Assembly (NCBI GenBank): GCA_031260295.1
Contig: JAIRKE010000054.1
Span: forward strand, 62,001 to 126,000
Length of the DNA stretch: 64,000 nucleotides
Source of the DNA: Azonexus sp.
GTDB lineage: Bacteria > Pseudomonadota > Gammaproteobacteria > Burkholderiales > Rhodocyclaceae
Reading direction: 5' to 3'
Part shown: positions 34,770-43,526 of the stretch, one piece after another
How positions within the stretch are numbered: the stretch's first letter is position 1
Layout: every line of letters starts with the position of its first letter
Program-made: the position numbers and the translations under genes
The notes under the pieces: generated by a model
Told to the model about the DNA's origin: nothing
The model's input: only the letters and a program-made list of their open reading frames with translations
Database searches by the model: none

Positions 34770-35810
34770 TTACAGCGTCGCCATGTCGATCACGAAGCGA
34801 TACTTGACGTCGCTCTTGAGCATCCGCTCATAGGCGGTGTTGATGTAGTCCATGCGGATCGTCTCGATGTCCGAAACGATCCCATGCCTGGCGCAGAAAT
34901 CGAGCATTTCCTGCGTTTCGCGGATGCCGCCGATCAGCGAGCCGGCCAGGCTGCGCCGTTTCATGATCAGGCTGAACACGTTTGGCGACGGGTGCGGATT
35001 TTCCGGCGCGCCGACCAGGGTCATCGTCCCGTCCCGCCGCAGCAGTTGCAGGTAGTCCTCAAGCCGGTGAGGCGCGGCGACGGTGTTGAGAATGTAATCG
35101 AGGCTGCCGGCGCGCGCCGCCATTTGCGCCGGATCGCTGGATAGGCACACTTCGTCCGCGCCCAGCCGCCGACCGTCGGCAGCCTTGCTAGGCGAAGTGG
35201 TGAACAGCACGACATGAGCGCCCATGGCATGAGCGATCTTGACTCCCATGTGACCGAGGCCACCGAGGCCAACGATGCCAACCTTCATGCCCGGCCCGAC
35301 CCGCCAGTGGCGCAGCGGCGAATAGGTGGTGATACCGGCGCACAGCAGCGGCGCCACCGCCGCCAGTTCCTTCTCGTCATGCTTGATGTGCAGTACGAAG
35401 GATTCTTTGACCACGATGTTGTGCGAATAACCGCCATAGGTATTGCCACCGCCGGCGTCCGGGCCGTTGTAGGTGCCGGTAAAGCCGTTCTCGCAATATT
35501 GCTCCTCGCCCTCGGCGCAGGAGGCGCAATGGCCACAGCTATCGACCATGCAGCCGACGCCGGCGAGATCGCCGACCTTGAAACGACTGACTCGCTCGCC
35601 GACGGCGACGACGCGGCCAACAATCTCGTGGCCCGGAACCGAGGGATAAATCGTGTTGTGCCACTCGTTGCGCGCGGTGTGCAGATCGGAATGGCAAACG
35701 CCGCAATAGAGGATGGCGATCTGCACATCCTCCGGACCGGGCGCTCGGCGCGTGATCTCGAAAGGGGCAAGGGGACTGCTCGCCATTTGCGCGGCATAGG
35801 CTTTAACCAT
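34770..35810 (-). CDS. Zinc-dependent NAD(P) alcohol dehydrogenase (YahK/cinnamyl-alcohol type)
   Basis: Medium-chain dehydrogenase of 346 residues acting on alcohols/aldehydes. Catalytic zinc ligands lie in GVCHSDLH and GHEIVGRV, the structural zinc in CGHCASCAEGEEQYC, and the nucleotide-binding loop is GLGGLGHMGVK. Overall layout matches the NADP-dependent aldehyde reductases YahK/YjgB. GGAGG is well placed before ATG 35810. The 141 bases upstream to the next gene contain nothing recognised. Confidence 0.9.
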   Translation of the reverse strand: MVKAYAAQMASSPLAPFEITRRAPGPEDVQIAILYCGVCHSDLHTARNEWHNTIYPSVPGHEIVGRVVAVGERVSRFKVGDLAGVGCMVDSCGHCASCAEGEEQYCENGFTGTYNGPDAGGGNTYGGYSHNIVVKESFVLHIKHDEKELAAVAPLLCAGITTYSPLRHWRVGPGMKVGIVGLGGLGHMGVKIAHAMGAHVVLFTTSPSKAADGRRLGADEVCLSSDPAQMAARAGSLDYILNTVAAPHRLEDYLQLLRRDGTMTLVGAPENPHPSPNVFSLIMKRRSLAGSLIGGIRETQEMLDFCARHGIVSDIETIRMDYINTAYERMLKSDVKYRFVIDMATL

Positions 35811-35951
35811 GACGTTGACCTCCGGGGAAAGGGTTACTGAGGGTTGCTGAAAATCAGGCTGCCAGCATGAGCGAATCGCAGCATTTTTTCCAGAGGCGCG
35901 CGCCGCACGGCAAGCGACTCGCTATAACGAGCACATCTACGAAGGTGGTGG

Positions 35952-36482
35952 TTAGAAAACCCCGTTAACGGCTTGCAACACGTTTTGATGTGCTGGACCG
36001 AAGGCCCCGAACCATACAGGGCAATTACTGACTGATGCGAACCGTTCGATGAGGTCAGATGATGACCCAACCGTGCCTGGGGCGTAGTCTGGTTGAACAT
36101 CGGTCAAGTAGTCGGTGAGGCTCCTCTGATAGGCAAGGTTGTTGTTGGCGCAAGCGGTCATGCGCTCTGACGCCCTGTCGCCATATATGTTTGTGTAGCC
36201 GTCCGCCCATTTCAGGGGAAGCCCTTTTGCGAAAACATCCAAGTGACTGATCAACAGTCCGTCCAGCCAACCGGTTACCTCCAGCGCATACCGTAGCAAC
36301 ACGCCGTCTGGATGCCCCCGCCGAAACCGGCCCTGCCAGCCGGCATGGCTGTTGTGCGGTTCCGCCAGGCCATCCAGACTCGAATCCTCCGTGGGAAAAG
36401 GTCCGGCGCCGTGGCGTGTCAGGTAGCTGCGCAAGAGGCCCAGATGCTCGACTCTCCCGGCATATCTGTAGCTGCCGGCCAT
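35952..36482 (-). pseudogene. C-terminal half of an adenylosuccinate-synthetase-like protein
   Basis: The 176 translatable residues match the latter half of adenylosuccinate synthetase: LGLLRSYLTRHGAGPFPTED corresponds to the conserved TTRxGxGPFPTE block, and GRFRRGHPDGVLLRYALEV..LLISHLDV corresponds to the GWLD..KLDVL block. The C-terminal P-rich end is present, but the N-terminal P-loop and IMP-binding region are missing. The similarity starts immediately at the junction with the vWA remnant upstream (around 36485), in another frame. It is a diverged paralogue rather than housekeeping PurA. Translation from ATG 36482 is possible but the product could not be a complete enzyme. Confidence 0.65.
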
Positions 36483-36664
36483 GGCGTTGAGGCGCGGGGG
36501 TAGTTGGGGTGTTCAGCGCTATCGCGCGATTCGCGGACTGTCAGCCCCTTGGGATCCATCAGGGCATGACAGCCGCGTTGCATGAAAACTTCATTGCGCG
36601 ACAGCGCGGCGCGATTCGAGGCGAGCGCCTGATGGGCGCTGTGAGAGTAATTGCCGTAACCCAT
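36419..36664 (-). pseudogene. N-terminal remnant of a vWA-type protein
   Basis: An 81-codon frame with a strong AGGAGG before ATG 36664. The first ~54 residues (MGYGNYSHSAHQAL.., HALMDPKGLTVRESRDSAEHPN) resemble the N-terminus of a family of bacterial von Willebrand A proteins in which the MIDAS strand follows directly. Here the sequence instead breaks off after HPN and continues in a meaningless frame over the adenylosuccinate-synthetase remnant. The vWA domain is therefore deleted. It begins 19 bases after the kinase gene and was the next cistron of the NAD operon. Family assignment is from memory of the motif, not a search. Confidence 0.55.
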
Positions 36665-36683
36665 GATGTTCCTCCTGAGGGCG

Positions 36684-37652
36684 TTACGCCGAAGTGGGGT
36701 TGAAAGGAATGAAAGCCGGCGGTCCAAAGGCTTCACGGGCGGCGGCCTTGAGTGCCTGGTCGACGCCCATTGCTCCCATCCGGGCACACCAGTCGGCATC
36801 TTCGCTGCTCTGTCGCAGCAAATCCGCCAAAGGGGCAGGAATGCGGTGTGAAATCGTCGGCAGCTCCTCTCCCCCGCAAAGCAGGAAGCGCACAGTCCAG
36901 GCCGCCTGCATGAGGTCGCGGGCAATGGCGTCGGGACTCGCATTCGGCCGGGCGTGCGCCCAGCCAACCAAATGAATACCGTGATCGCGCGGATGCACCA
37001 GCCAGTGATCCGCCGAGAGATCGCCATGGGTCCAGCCGCTGGCATGGGCGAAGGACAAGAGGTCGAGAACGCGGCGCCAGATCCAGACGCCATGGCGCGG
37101 ATCGATACCGCTGCTCTGGTAGCGCAACACGTGGGCGAGGCTGCCCCAGTAGCCCGAGGGATGGCGCAGTACGAGGGCTTCCCGTGCGTGGCCGCCAGCG
37201 CCTTCGGTGCGCCCGCAGCCGATGACTTGCGGCAGGCGCTGCGCGTAATAAGCCGCCCCTGGCGCGCGACTCTGTTGCAGCGCACGGAGAATCTCCGCTT
37301 CCCGGGCCAGGGTATCGGGCAATGTCGCCGCGTGGGCCAGCTTGAGCGTGACCCGCTCCGGCAAGGGGCCCATGCGTTCAGCAAGGTACGCCTCGGCGCT
37401 CTCGCCGATCCCAAGCCGTTTGAGCACCAAGAGATGCTGGCCTTGCCAGCGCACGATGCACGACGTGAAAGCGTAAGCCAGCCGCGCATTGGCCAAGACC
37501 CGGGTCTTGGCTTCCTTGAAACGGACGGCCTCCACCACGGATTTGCTGCGCGTCACCGTCGCACTGCAATAGGGGCAGATGACCATGCGCCAGCTTGCTT
37601 GCCGGGGCAAGACGCCGCCGCATTGGGGACAGGCAAGCGTGGTGAACAGCAT
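36684..37652 (-). CDS. Zinc-ribbon protein-kinase-like protein, probably inactive or atypical
   Basis: A 322-residue protein with an N-terminal zinc ribbon (CPQCGG at 8-13, CPYCSA at 26-31) and a kinase fold: loop GIGESAEAYLA (81-91), lysine in VTLKLAH (Lys104), helix-C Glu in LAREAEIL, catalytic loop HGDLSADHW (209-217). The DFG position reads VGWA (229-232), so the metal-binding Asp is missing, which points to a pseudokinase or non-canonical phosphotransferase. The start at 37652 puts the zinc ribbon first. It is the fifth gene of the NAD operon, four bases after nadM, an unusual location for a kinase. Confidence 0.75.
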   Translation of the reverse strand: MLFTTLACPQCGGVLPRQASWRMVICPYCSATVTRSKSVVEAVRFKEAKTRVLANARLAYAFTSCIVRWQGQHLLVLKRLGIGESAEAYLAERMGPLPERVTLKLAHAATLPDTLAREAEILRALQQSRAPGAAYYAQRLPQVIGCGRTEGAGGHAREALVLRHPSGYWGSLAHVLRYQSSGIDPRHGVWIWRRVLDLLSFAHASGWTHGDLSADHWLVHPRDHGIHLVGWAHARPNASPDAIARDLMQAAWTVRFLLCGGEELPTISHRIPAPLADLLRQSSEDADWCARMGAMGVDQALKAAAREAFGPPAFIPFNPTSA

Positions 37653-37656
37653 GGCG

Positions 37657-38685
37657 TCAGCGATCCGTATCGAGATGGAGGAAATGGTCGAGCATGTTGA
37701 AATGATCCTCGAAGAACTGGCTTTCCATGCCCGCCAGTTCCGCAATCGGCACCCACTTCGCCTGTGCGGCGTCGTCCGCGCCCATCACTTCCGGCAAGCG
37801 GCATGACCCCAGATCAAACCAGTGAGCATGGGTGATGGTCCGGCCACGCAGGCTGCGATCGGGGTGATCGAATACGACGGCGGCTTTGAGCGCCCCTTCC
37901 AGCGAGGAGGGCAGCAGGGCGAAGCCGGTTTCCTCGCGCAGTTCCCGGATAGCGCCTTGCAGCACGCGCTCCCGAGGCTCCAGGAAACCGCCGGGAACGG
38001 CCCACAGCCCCTTGCCCGGCGAGCGGCCGCGTTCAACCAGCAGCACGTGCTCGCTGGCCGTGACGACGGCATCCACCGTGATAAACGGGCCAACGCCCCA
38101 GATCTTCTTGTTCTCTTCAATCGACAGGTGTTCGCCCCGCAACTGGGTGTAGCAAGGCAAACGCGCCCAGCCCTTAAGGTAGTGCACGACGCTAGCCGGC
38201 GCCAGCCCGCTCAGCAGCGCCTGGGTAGCCGCCCAATCTTCACTCTCGAAATAGATCTGGCGCAGGGCGGTCGCGTCGATTTCGCCAAATTGCGGCGTCG
38301 CTACAAACGCCCAGCCGGGAAAGCGCTGTAGGTAATGACTGGAAGCATCCTTCAAATATCCCACCAGGGCCACGCGCGCGCCGCGCTTCGTCTGCTTTTG
38401 AACCGCTGCGGTGACGGCATCACCCCAGCGCCGGTCGTCGTAGTAATCGCGTATCGGCTGGAAGGAAACCCGGGCCTGCGTCACTTCATTCAGCGCCGTC
38501 GTCATCATGGCCGCGCGCTCCTCCCAGGTGAAGGGGTTTTTGGCGCTGCGCGCGGCATGGGCCGAGCCGAGGATGACAATCACCCTGTCCGCGCTCTCCA
38601 GGGCTTGCACGAGCAATGCGGCATGCGCGTTGTGAAACGGCTGGAAGCGCCCGATCAGGACGGCGATATCGAATGGACGGGCCAT
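37657..38685 (-). CDS. nadM: Bifunctional nicotinamide-nucleotide adenylyltransferase / Nudix hydrolase
   Basis: Converts NMN and ATP to NAD (N-terminal nucleotidyltransferase) and probably hydrolyses ADP-ribose (C-terminal Nudix). The 342 residues show LIGRFQPFHNAH (nucleotidyl-transfer motif), NPFTWEERAAMM, and the Nudix box GGFLEPRERVLQGAIRELREETGF. This NadM-Nudix fusion is known from Francisella-type and cyanobacterial NAD pathways. ATG 38685 follows GGAG; the 23 upstream codons overlap nadE and are discarded. Thirteen bases separate it from nadE. Confidence 0.92.
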   Translation of the reverse strand: MARPFDIAVLIGRFQPFHNAHAALLVQALESADRVIVILGSAHAARSAKNPFTWEERAAMMTTALNEVTQARVSFQPIRDYYDDRRWGDAVTAAVQKQTKRGARVALVGYLKDASSHYLQRFPGWAFVATPQFGEIDATALRQIYFESEDWAATQALLSGLAPASVVHYLKGWARLPCYTQLRGEHLSIEENKKIWGVGPFITVDAVVTASEHVLLVERGRSPGKGLWAVPGGFLEPRERVLQGAIRELREETGFALLPSSLEGALKAAVVFDHPDRSLRGRTITHAHWFDLGSCRLPEVMGADDAAQAKWVPIAELAGMESQFFEDHFNMLDHFLHLDTDR

Positions 38686-38698
38686 AGGGATCTCCGGG

Positions 38699-40405
38699 TC
38701 AAGCATGGTAAGCGGCAATCGGCATCTGGCGGCCGGCGCCGAAGGCGCGGCCACGCAAGCGTAGGATGGGTGGCGCCTGCCGGCGCTTGTATTCGTTGCC
38801 GGCGATCAGGCGGCGGATGCGGACAACCAGCGCCTGCCCTTCGGCCGTGGCCACGAGGCGAGCATAGGCGGCTTCCACCTCGGCATGCTCATCCAGACCC
38901 AGGCGCCCGCCTTCGATCAGCATCTTGAGGACGGTATCGAGTACCGGATAGGGCGGCAGGCTGTCGCTATCGCGCTGCTCCGGCGCCAGTTCGGCCGAAG
39001 GCTCTTTGTCGATGATGGCCTGCGGAATCAGCTCGCGGCCGGCGCTCGCGTTCAGATGGCGGCTCAGCGCGAACACCTCGGTCTTGTAGAGATCGCCAAT
39101 CAATCCCAGTCCCCCGTTGGTGTCGCCGTAGAGGGTGCAGTAACCGACCGAAATTTCGCTCTTGTTGCCGGTGGTGAGCAGCAGATGACCATAGCTGTTG
39201 GAATACTCCATCAGCACGGCGCCGCGCACCCGCGCCTGTAGATTCTCCAGCGCCAGGCCCGCTAGCGCCTGGCCAAAGGCCGTGTGGAAAGCGGACTCGT
39301 ACTGAGCCACGATGTCCCGAATCGGGTGTTCGTGGAGACGGATGCCCAAATTCCGGCACAACACTTCGGAATCACTGACGCTGCCGGCGCTGGAAAAGCG
39401 CGACGGCATGGTAATGGCAACGACATTCTCCGGCCCCAGAGCCTCGGCTGCCAGCGCCAGGGTCAGCGCGCTATCGATACCGCCCGATGACCCGACCACG
39501 GCTTGCTTAAAGCCGCAGCGCCGGGCGTAGTCCTGGAGGCCCAGCACGATCTGCCGGCGATAGAACTCCATGACCGGCAGCCCTTCAGCCGCCACCGGCG
39601 GCAAGGCTGTGCCATCGGCGGCGAGAAAGCGCTGGCCGTTCCATTGGAGCGTCGTCACCGATTCGGCAAAGCGCGGGGATTCAAAAACCACGCCGGCATC
39701 GGGTGCAACCGCGAACGACGCGCCATCGAATACCAGTTGGTCATGGCCACCGACCTGGTTGACGTAGACCAACGGCAATTTGTGACGGCGGCTGGCTGCG
39801 GCGAACAGACGGTGACGCTGTTCACGTTGACCAAGATGCGACGGGCTGGCATTGATCGACACCACCAGATTCGGGGCCGCGTCGGCCAGGCGCTTGAAGG
39901 GATTGACCGGGTAGTCGGCGCCTTCGTCGTTCCAGCCATCCTCACAGATCAGGAAACCGATACGCATTTGGCCCACGCGTAGCACCTTGGCCACATCGGG
40001 CCCCGGTTCGAAATGACGGCGTTCGTCAAAAATGTTGTAAGTCGGCAGTAGCTGCTTGGCATAGCGCAAGACAACCTCGCCATCGCGCAGGACGAGCGCC
40101 GTGTTTTCCAGCGGCTTGCCCGAACCGTTGCGGCGGCTTGGCGCCCCGACCACCCAGCACAGCCCCGGGGTCGCCCGCGTGGCAGCCAGCAGAACATCGA
40201 TGCCATGGATGGCGCGTTCGACAAAATCTGGGTCGTCCAGCATATCGCCGGGCGAATAGCCCGTCAGCGACAGCTCTGGAAAAACCACCATCTGGGCTTC
40301 ACCCTGCCAAGCCTTCGCCGCCGCCGAGCCCATCAAGGCGATATTGCCCGCGATGTCGCCGATGGTCGGGTTAAGTTGCGCCAGCGTGATACGGAAGTTG
40401 CTCAT
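38699..40405 (-). CDS. nadE: Glutamine-dependent NAD+ synthetase
   Basis: Amidates nicotinate adenine dinucleotide to NAD using glutamine. The 568-residue protein joins an N-terminal carbon-nitrogen hydrolase (glutaminase) domain, with Glu in FPELSLTGY, Lys in [12 protein letters not shown] and nucleophile Cys in FLICEDGW, to the C-terminal synthetase with the P-loop [15 protein letters not shown] and [12 protein letters not shown]. Its start overlaps the pncB stop by four bases. The 108 codons upstream in frame are a pncB shadow. Confidence 0.95.
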   Translation of the reverse strand: MSNFRITLAQLNPTIGDIAGNIALMGSAAAKAWQGEAQMVVFPELSLTGYSPGDMLDDPDFVERAIHGIDVLLAATRATPGLCWVVGAPSRRNGSGKPLENTALVLRDGEVVLRYAKQLLPTYNIFDERRHFEPGPDVAKVLRVGQMRIGFLICEDGWNDEGADYPVNPFKRLADAAPNLVVSINASPSHLGQREQRHRLFAAASRRHKLPLVYVNQVGGHDQLVFDGASFAVAPDAGVVFESPRFAESVTTLQWNGQRFLAADGTALPPVAAEGLPVMEFYRRQIVLGLQDYARRCGFKQAVVGSSGGIDSALTLALAAEALGPENVVAITMPSRFSSAGSVSDSEVLCRNLGIRLHEHPIRDIVAQYESAFHTAFGQALAGLALENLQARVRGAVLMEYSNSYGHLLLTTGNKSEISVGYCTLYGDTNGGLGLIGDLYKTEVFALSRHLNASAGRELIPQAIIDKEPSAELAPEQRDSDSLPPYPVLDTVLKMLIEGGRLGLDEHAEVEAAYARLVATAEGQALVVRIRRLIAGNEYKRRQAPPILRLRGRAFGAGRQMPIAAYHA

Positions 40406-41619
40406 GCGGCACCTGCCTGATGCTTGAAGACTTGGCGGAGATAGGCCAGGAAGGTCTGGTCGTCGCACAGGGTCTTGCCCGGCGAGTCGGACAATTTGGC
40501 CACCGGCTGCCCATTGCAGGACATGATTTTCATGACCACATTGAGCGCCTTGTGGGGCGTATCGTTGGACAGGTCGGTGCCGATGCCATAGGCGGTCGGC
40601 ACGCGGCCGCGGAAACGCTTGTACAGATCGATGGCGCGCGGCAGGTTGAGTCCATCCGAGAAAACCAGGCGCTTGGTCATCGGATCGATATGCAACTTCT
40701 GATAGTGCGCCAGCGCCTTCTCCGCCCATTCGACCGGATCGCCGGAATCGTGGCGCAAGCCATCGAAAAGTTTGGCGAAGTAGAGATCAAAGTCGGCGAG
40801 GAAGGCGTCCATGCTCACCACGTCGGTCAATGCTATACCCAGATCGCCACGGTATTCTTGCACCCAGCCTTCGAGCGCGGCTTTTTGGAAATCGCGCAGG
40901 CGAAATCCGAAAGCCTGGTAGGCCTGCAAGTATTCGTGGGCCATCGTGCCGATGGGCGTCAGGCCGAAATTCTTGGCGAACAGGACATTCGAGGTGCCGC
41001 GAAAGTGACCGGGCAACTCTTCCGCCAAGGTACGGACGACTTCTTCATGCCAGACGCCGGAATAGCGACGGCGCAGGCCAAAGTCGAAGAAGATGAAAGG
41101 CTCATCAGACGAAACCAGGGCCGCGGACTCCGACTTCACGAAAGCGACCTTGGCGGCCAGCCGGCCACGGGCGGCGGCCATCACCGACGGATCGACCGGC
41201 AAGCGGCGGAAGTACAGTTCATTGACAATGTAGAGCACGAAGATTTCGAAGGCCGTCACATGGACCAGCGGCCCGCGCGCCACGACGCGCAGTTGCTCGC
41301 CGTCGACGCGCGTCTCGATGAAACGCCGCTGGAAGCGGAAAACCGAAAGAAAATCGACGAAATCGCTCTTGATGAAGCGCAGGCTGCGCAGGTAATCCAG
41401 CTCGTCCGGCGCGAAAGTCAGGCTGCACAGCCGGTCGAGCTCGGCGTCAACCGCCGGCTTCAACTCGGCCAGCGGATAGACCGTGCTGTTGCGGCAAAAG
41501 AAGGCGTACTCCGCCTGCGCCCCGGGGTGGCTGTGCAACAAGGCCTGCCACATGGTGAATTTGTAAAGGTCGTTCTCCAGCAGGCTGCGGACGACAGGTT
41601 CTTGCATGTTGCTACCCAT
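40402..41619 (-). CDS. pncB: Nicotinate phosphoribosyltransferase
   Basis: Makes nicotinate mononucleotide from nicotinate and PRPP with ATP. The 405-residue protein starts with the family hallmark [16 protein letters not shown] and includes EYAFFCRN, the GTSNVLFA segment and [18 protein letters not shown] lies before ATG 41619 (an internal ATG four codons later is less well placed). It is 12 bases after the nicotinamidase gene, which supplies its substrate. Confidence 0.95.
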   Translation of the reverse strand: MGSNMQEPVVRSLLENDLYKFTMWQALLHSHPGAQAEYAFFCRNSTVYPLAELKPAVDAELDRLCSLTFAPDELDYLRSLRFIKSDFVDFLSVFRFQRRFIETRVDGEQLRVVARGPLVHVTAFEIFVLYIVNELYFRRLPVDPSVMAAARGRLAAKVAFVKSESAALVSSDEPFIFFDFGLRRRYSGVWHEEVVRTLAEELPGHFRGTSNVLFAKNFGLTPIGTMAHEYLQAYQAFGFRLRDFQKAALEGWVQEYRGDLGIALTDVVSMDAFLADFDLYFAKLFDGLRHDSGDPVEWAEKALAHYQKLHIDPMTKRLVFSDGLNLPRAIDLYKRFRGRVPTAYGIGTDLSNDTPHKALNVVMKIMSCNGQPVAKLSDSPGKTLCDDQTFLAYLRQVFKHQAGAA

Positions 41620-41631
41620 TTTTGTTCTCCT

Positions 41632-42492
41632 TCAACGATTCGCCAGCAACAACGGCAAGACATCCGACGACTGGGCGATCTGCACGCCACGGCGGCGCAT
41701 ATCCTCGACGAACCCGCAATACTGGGCCTCAAAGCCAGCCACCGGACTCATGCAGTTGGTCAGCAGGATCAGCTTGTCCAAACTGCCTGCATCATAGTTC
41801 TCGACGATGTGCTCGGTCGTCGCCTTCACGCAGTGGCTACCCGCTTCCCCGGCAATCAACACCCGGTCCGCCGCCCGCAGCTGCGCCATGAAGGCTTCGT
41901 TGAGCTGGGTGGCCGGGTCGGCCGGGTCGGGCACTTCCGCCTGGATGGCGCTGTAGTGCTCAGTCCACGGATTGACGCCCTTGACCACCTTGTTGACGAT
42001 GCCGCATCGCGCCTCTTCCCAGGCGTTATAGGCCCGCCGCACGGCGTCGTGCACGTTGCCCCCCCAGGTGCCGATTTCGCAGTGCACCGGCCACACCATG
42101 TGCACATAGCGGCCATTCGCTTCGAGCTGCTCCAGATAGGCGATCACCCGGGGCAGAGCGTCAGCCGGACGCGGCAGATAACGCCCGGCGCGAACATCGT
42201 TGGCACGGATCGGGGTAAATGGCACAACCGCCTCGCCATCGCCTTGCCGCCAGAAGGTCGGGTGGGCGATATCGACATGCTGGTGCGAATCCAGTGTGAT
42301 CGAGATGTTGCTCAGGCCGGCCCCCCCCTCGCGGATCAAGCGGGCGACGCGTCGCATATCCGCATCGGCGCCGATCACCGGCAAGGCGGGCGCTTGTGGC
42401 ACGCCACCGAGCACCGGACGCTCGCTCTCGGGAAGATCGCAGAAATCATTCTGCGGATCGATGATGACAAGATGGATATTTTGGGTTGCCAT
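41632..42492 (-). CDS. pncA: Nicotinamidase / isochorismatase-family hydrolase
   Basis: Probable nicotinamidase deamidating nicotinamide to nicotinate. The 286-residue protein has the catalytic Asp in HLVIIDPQNDF, metal-site DSHQHVDIAHP, and the nucleophile Cys in AGEAGSHCVKAT. It is about 80 residues longer than the typical PncA, mainly through an extra segment around CEIGTWGGNVHDAVRRAYNA, so substrate range could differ. The operon context (pncB, nadE, nadM) supports nicotinamidase. CAGGAG precedes ATG 42492; first gene of the operon. Confidence 0.85.
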   Translation of the reverse strand: MATQNIHLVIIDPQNDFCDLPESERPVLGGVPQAPALPVIGADADMRRVARLIREGGAGLSNISITLDSHQHVDIAHPTFWRQGDGEAVVPFTPIRANDVRAGRYLPRPADALPRVIAYLEQLEANGRYVHMVWPVHCEIGTWGGNVHDAVRRAYNAWEEARCGIVNKVVKGVNPWTEHYSAIQAEVPDPADPATQLNEAFMAQLRAADRVLIAGEAGSHCVKATTEHIVENYDAGSLDKLILLTNCMSPVAGFEAQYCGFVEDMRRRGVQIAQSSDVLPLLLANR

Positions 42493-42638
42493 GCTGCTCT
42501 CCTGTTCAATCGCGCCAAAATGATCAACGCACGAACCCACTGTAGACTGCTTTGTTCATTATTGCAACTAACTTGTTTGTGGTTGGTTTCCTTTAATTCA
42601 TTTGATGTAAATAAGGTGCTGATCTTGTTAGGTTTGAT
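42493..42638. promoter_or_regulatory. Divergent control region pncA operon / nrtR
   Basis: A 146-base gap, strikingly AT-rich from about 42540 on, between the divergent starts of pncA and nrtR. It must contain both promoters and is the expected place for NrtR operators. I looked for a symmetric operator and could not define one with confidence. Confidence 0.45.
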
Positions 42639-43355
42639 ATGATTCTAAGGTCAGCCACCCGCCCCGTTGCACACGCCATGTCGCCTATCATCTGCACCGT
42701 TGACATTGTCCTGCTGACGTTGCAGCGCGGCATGCTGCACGTCGCACTATTAAAGCGCGACCATGCCCCTTTCGCGGGGGTATTGGCTTTGCCTGGCGGT
42801 TACGTGCATGCCGCTGAAGATGCAGACGCCCGTGATGCCGCTGAACGCACGTTGCGCGAGAAAACGGGGATCGTCAGCCCCTACCTCGAACAACTGGCCA
42901 CCTTCTCTGGGCTCGCCCGGGATCCTCGCGGCTGGTCCCTTTCGGTGACCTACTACGCCCTGGTGCCGGACGACGTCATTGCCGCCGCCAATCGCCCTGA
43001 AGTCGTGCTGGTCGCCATCGACAAGCTTCGCGGCCTGCCTTTCGACCATCAGCAAATTATCGCAACAGCCGTTCAGCGCGTCCGCGACAAGAGCGCCTAC
43101 TCTTCGCTGCCCGTCTATCTCTGCGGCAAGTGCTTTACCCTGCCGCAACTGCAAAGCGTCTACGAGGCAATCCTGGGAGAACCCATCAACAAGGTCAGCT
43201 TCCGCCGCAAAATTGACGAACTCGATATCCTGGAACCCATCGAAGGCGCCCTGGAAGCCGGCAAAGCGCACCGGCCCGCGCAGATGTATCGACTCAAGCC
43301 GCGCTATGGCCAGCATCTTTCACTGACCAATCGGGCGCTCAATGCCAGGAGTTAG
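42639..43355 (+). CDS. nrtR: NrtR-type Nudix transcriptional regulator of NAD metabolism
   Basis: Repressor of NAD biosynthesis genes whose Nudix-like domain binds ADP-ribose. The 238-residue protein has a degenerate N-terminal Nudix domain (LALPGGYVHAAEDADARDAAERTLREKTGI; the box lacks the REXXEE glutamates, REKTGI instead, so it should not hydrolyse) and a C-terminal winged helix (FTLPQLQSVYEAIL..NKVSFRRKIDEL). Divergence from the pncA-pncB-nadE-nadM operon is the classic NrtR layout. ATG 42678 is an alternative start. Confidence 0.88.
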   Translation: MILRSATRPVAHAMSPIICTVDIVLLTLQRGMLHVALLKRDHAPFAGVLALPGGYVHAAEDADARDAAERTLREKTGIVSPYLEQLATFSGLARDPRGWSLSVTYYALVPDDVIAAANRPEVVLVAIDKLRGLPFDHQQIIATAVQRVRDKSAYSSLPVYLCGKCFTLPQLQSVYEAILGEPINKVSFRRKIDELDILEPIEGALEAGKAHRPAQMYRLKPRYGQHLSLTNRALNARS

Positions 43356-43468
43356 CACTTGATTGCCGCAACCTTGAATACTCGCGTACTGCATGCAGCC
43401 ATAGTCTTCCGCAAGTAGGGGCTTTATTTGCCTGGAACAATTGATCGCCGGCGAAACTTTTTGTCTTG

Positions 43469-43495
43469 TCAGCACTCCCAGGACACGAGTGCTAA
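43469..43495 (+). promoter_or_regulatory. CIRCE operator (HrcA site) upstream of rpoH
   Basis: TCAGCACTC-N9-GAGTGCTAA matches the CIRCE consensus TTAGCACTC-N9-GAGTGCTAA at 17 of 18 arm positions. It overlaps a TAAAAT -10-like box (43493-43498) and lies 31 bases before the rpoH ATG, well placed for repression by HrcA. The rest of the 43356-43526 gap shows nothing else. Confidence 0.85.
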
Positions 43496-43526
43496 AATCG
43501 AGAAATCTTTCTGAAGGACACACGCT

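Noticed and set aside
36419-37489. Minus-strand open frame of 356 codons overlapping the kinase-like gene
   Set aside because: Only its last 81 codons (from ATG 36664) are protein-like (vWA remnant); the rest is an out-of-frame shadow of the kinase gene.
42540-42638. Possible symmetric NrtR operator
   Set aside because: Several AT-rich partial palindromes exist, but none was convincing by eye; only the region is reported.
40420-42642. Plus-strand open frame of 740 codons opposite pncB/pncA
   Set aside because: Shadow of two clear enzymes; it spans the intergenic region and has no motif.
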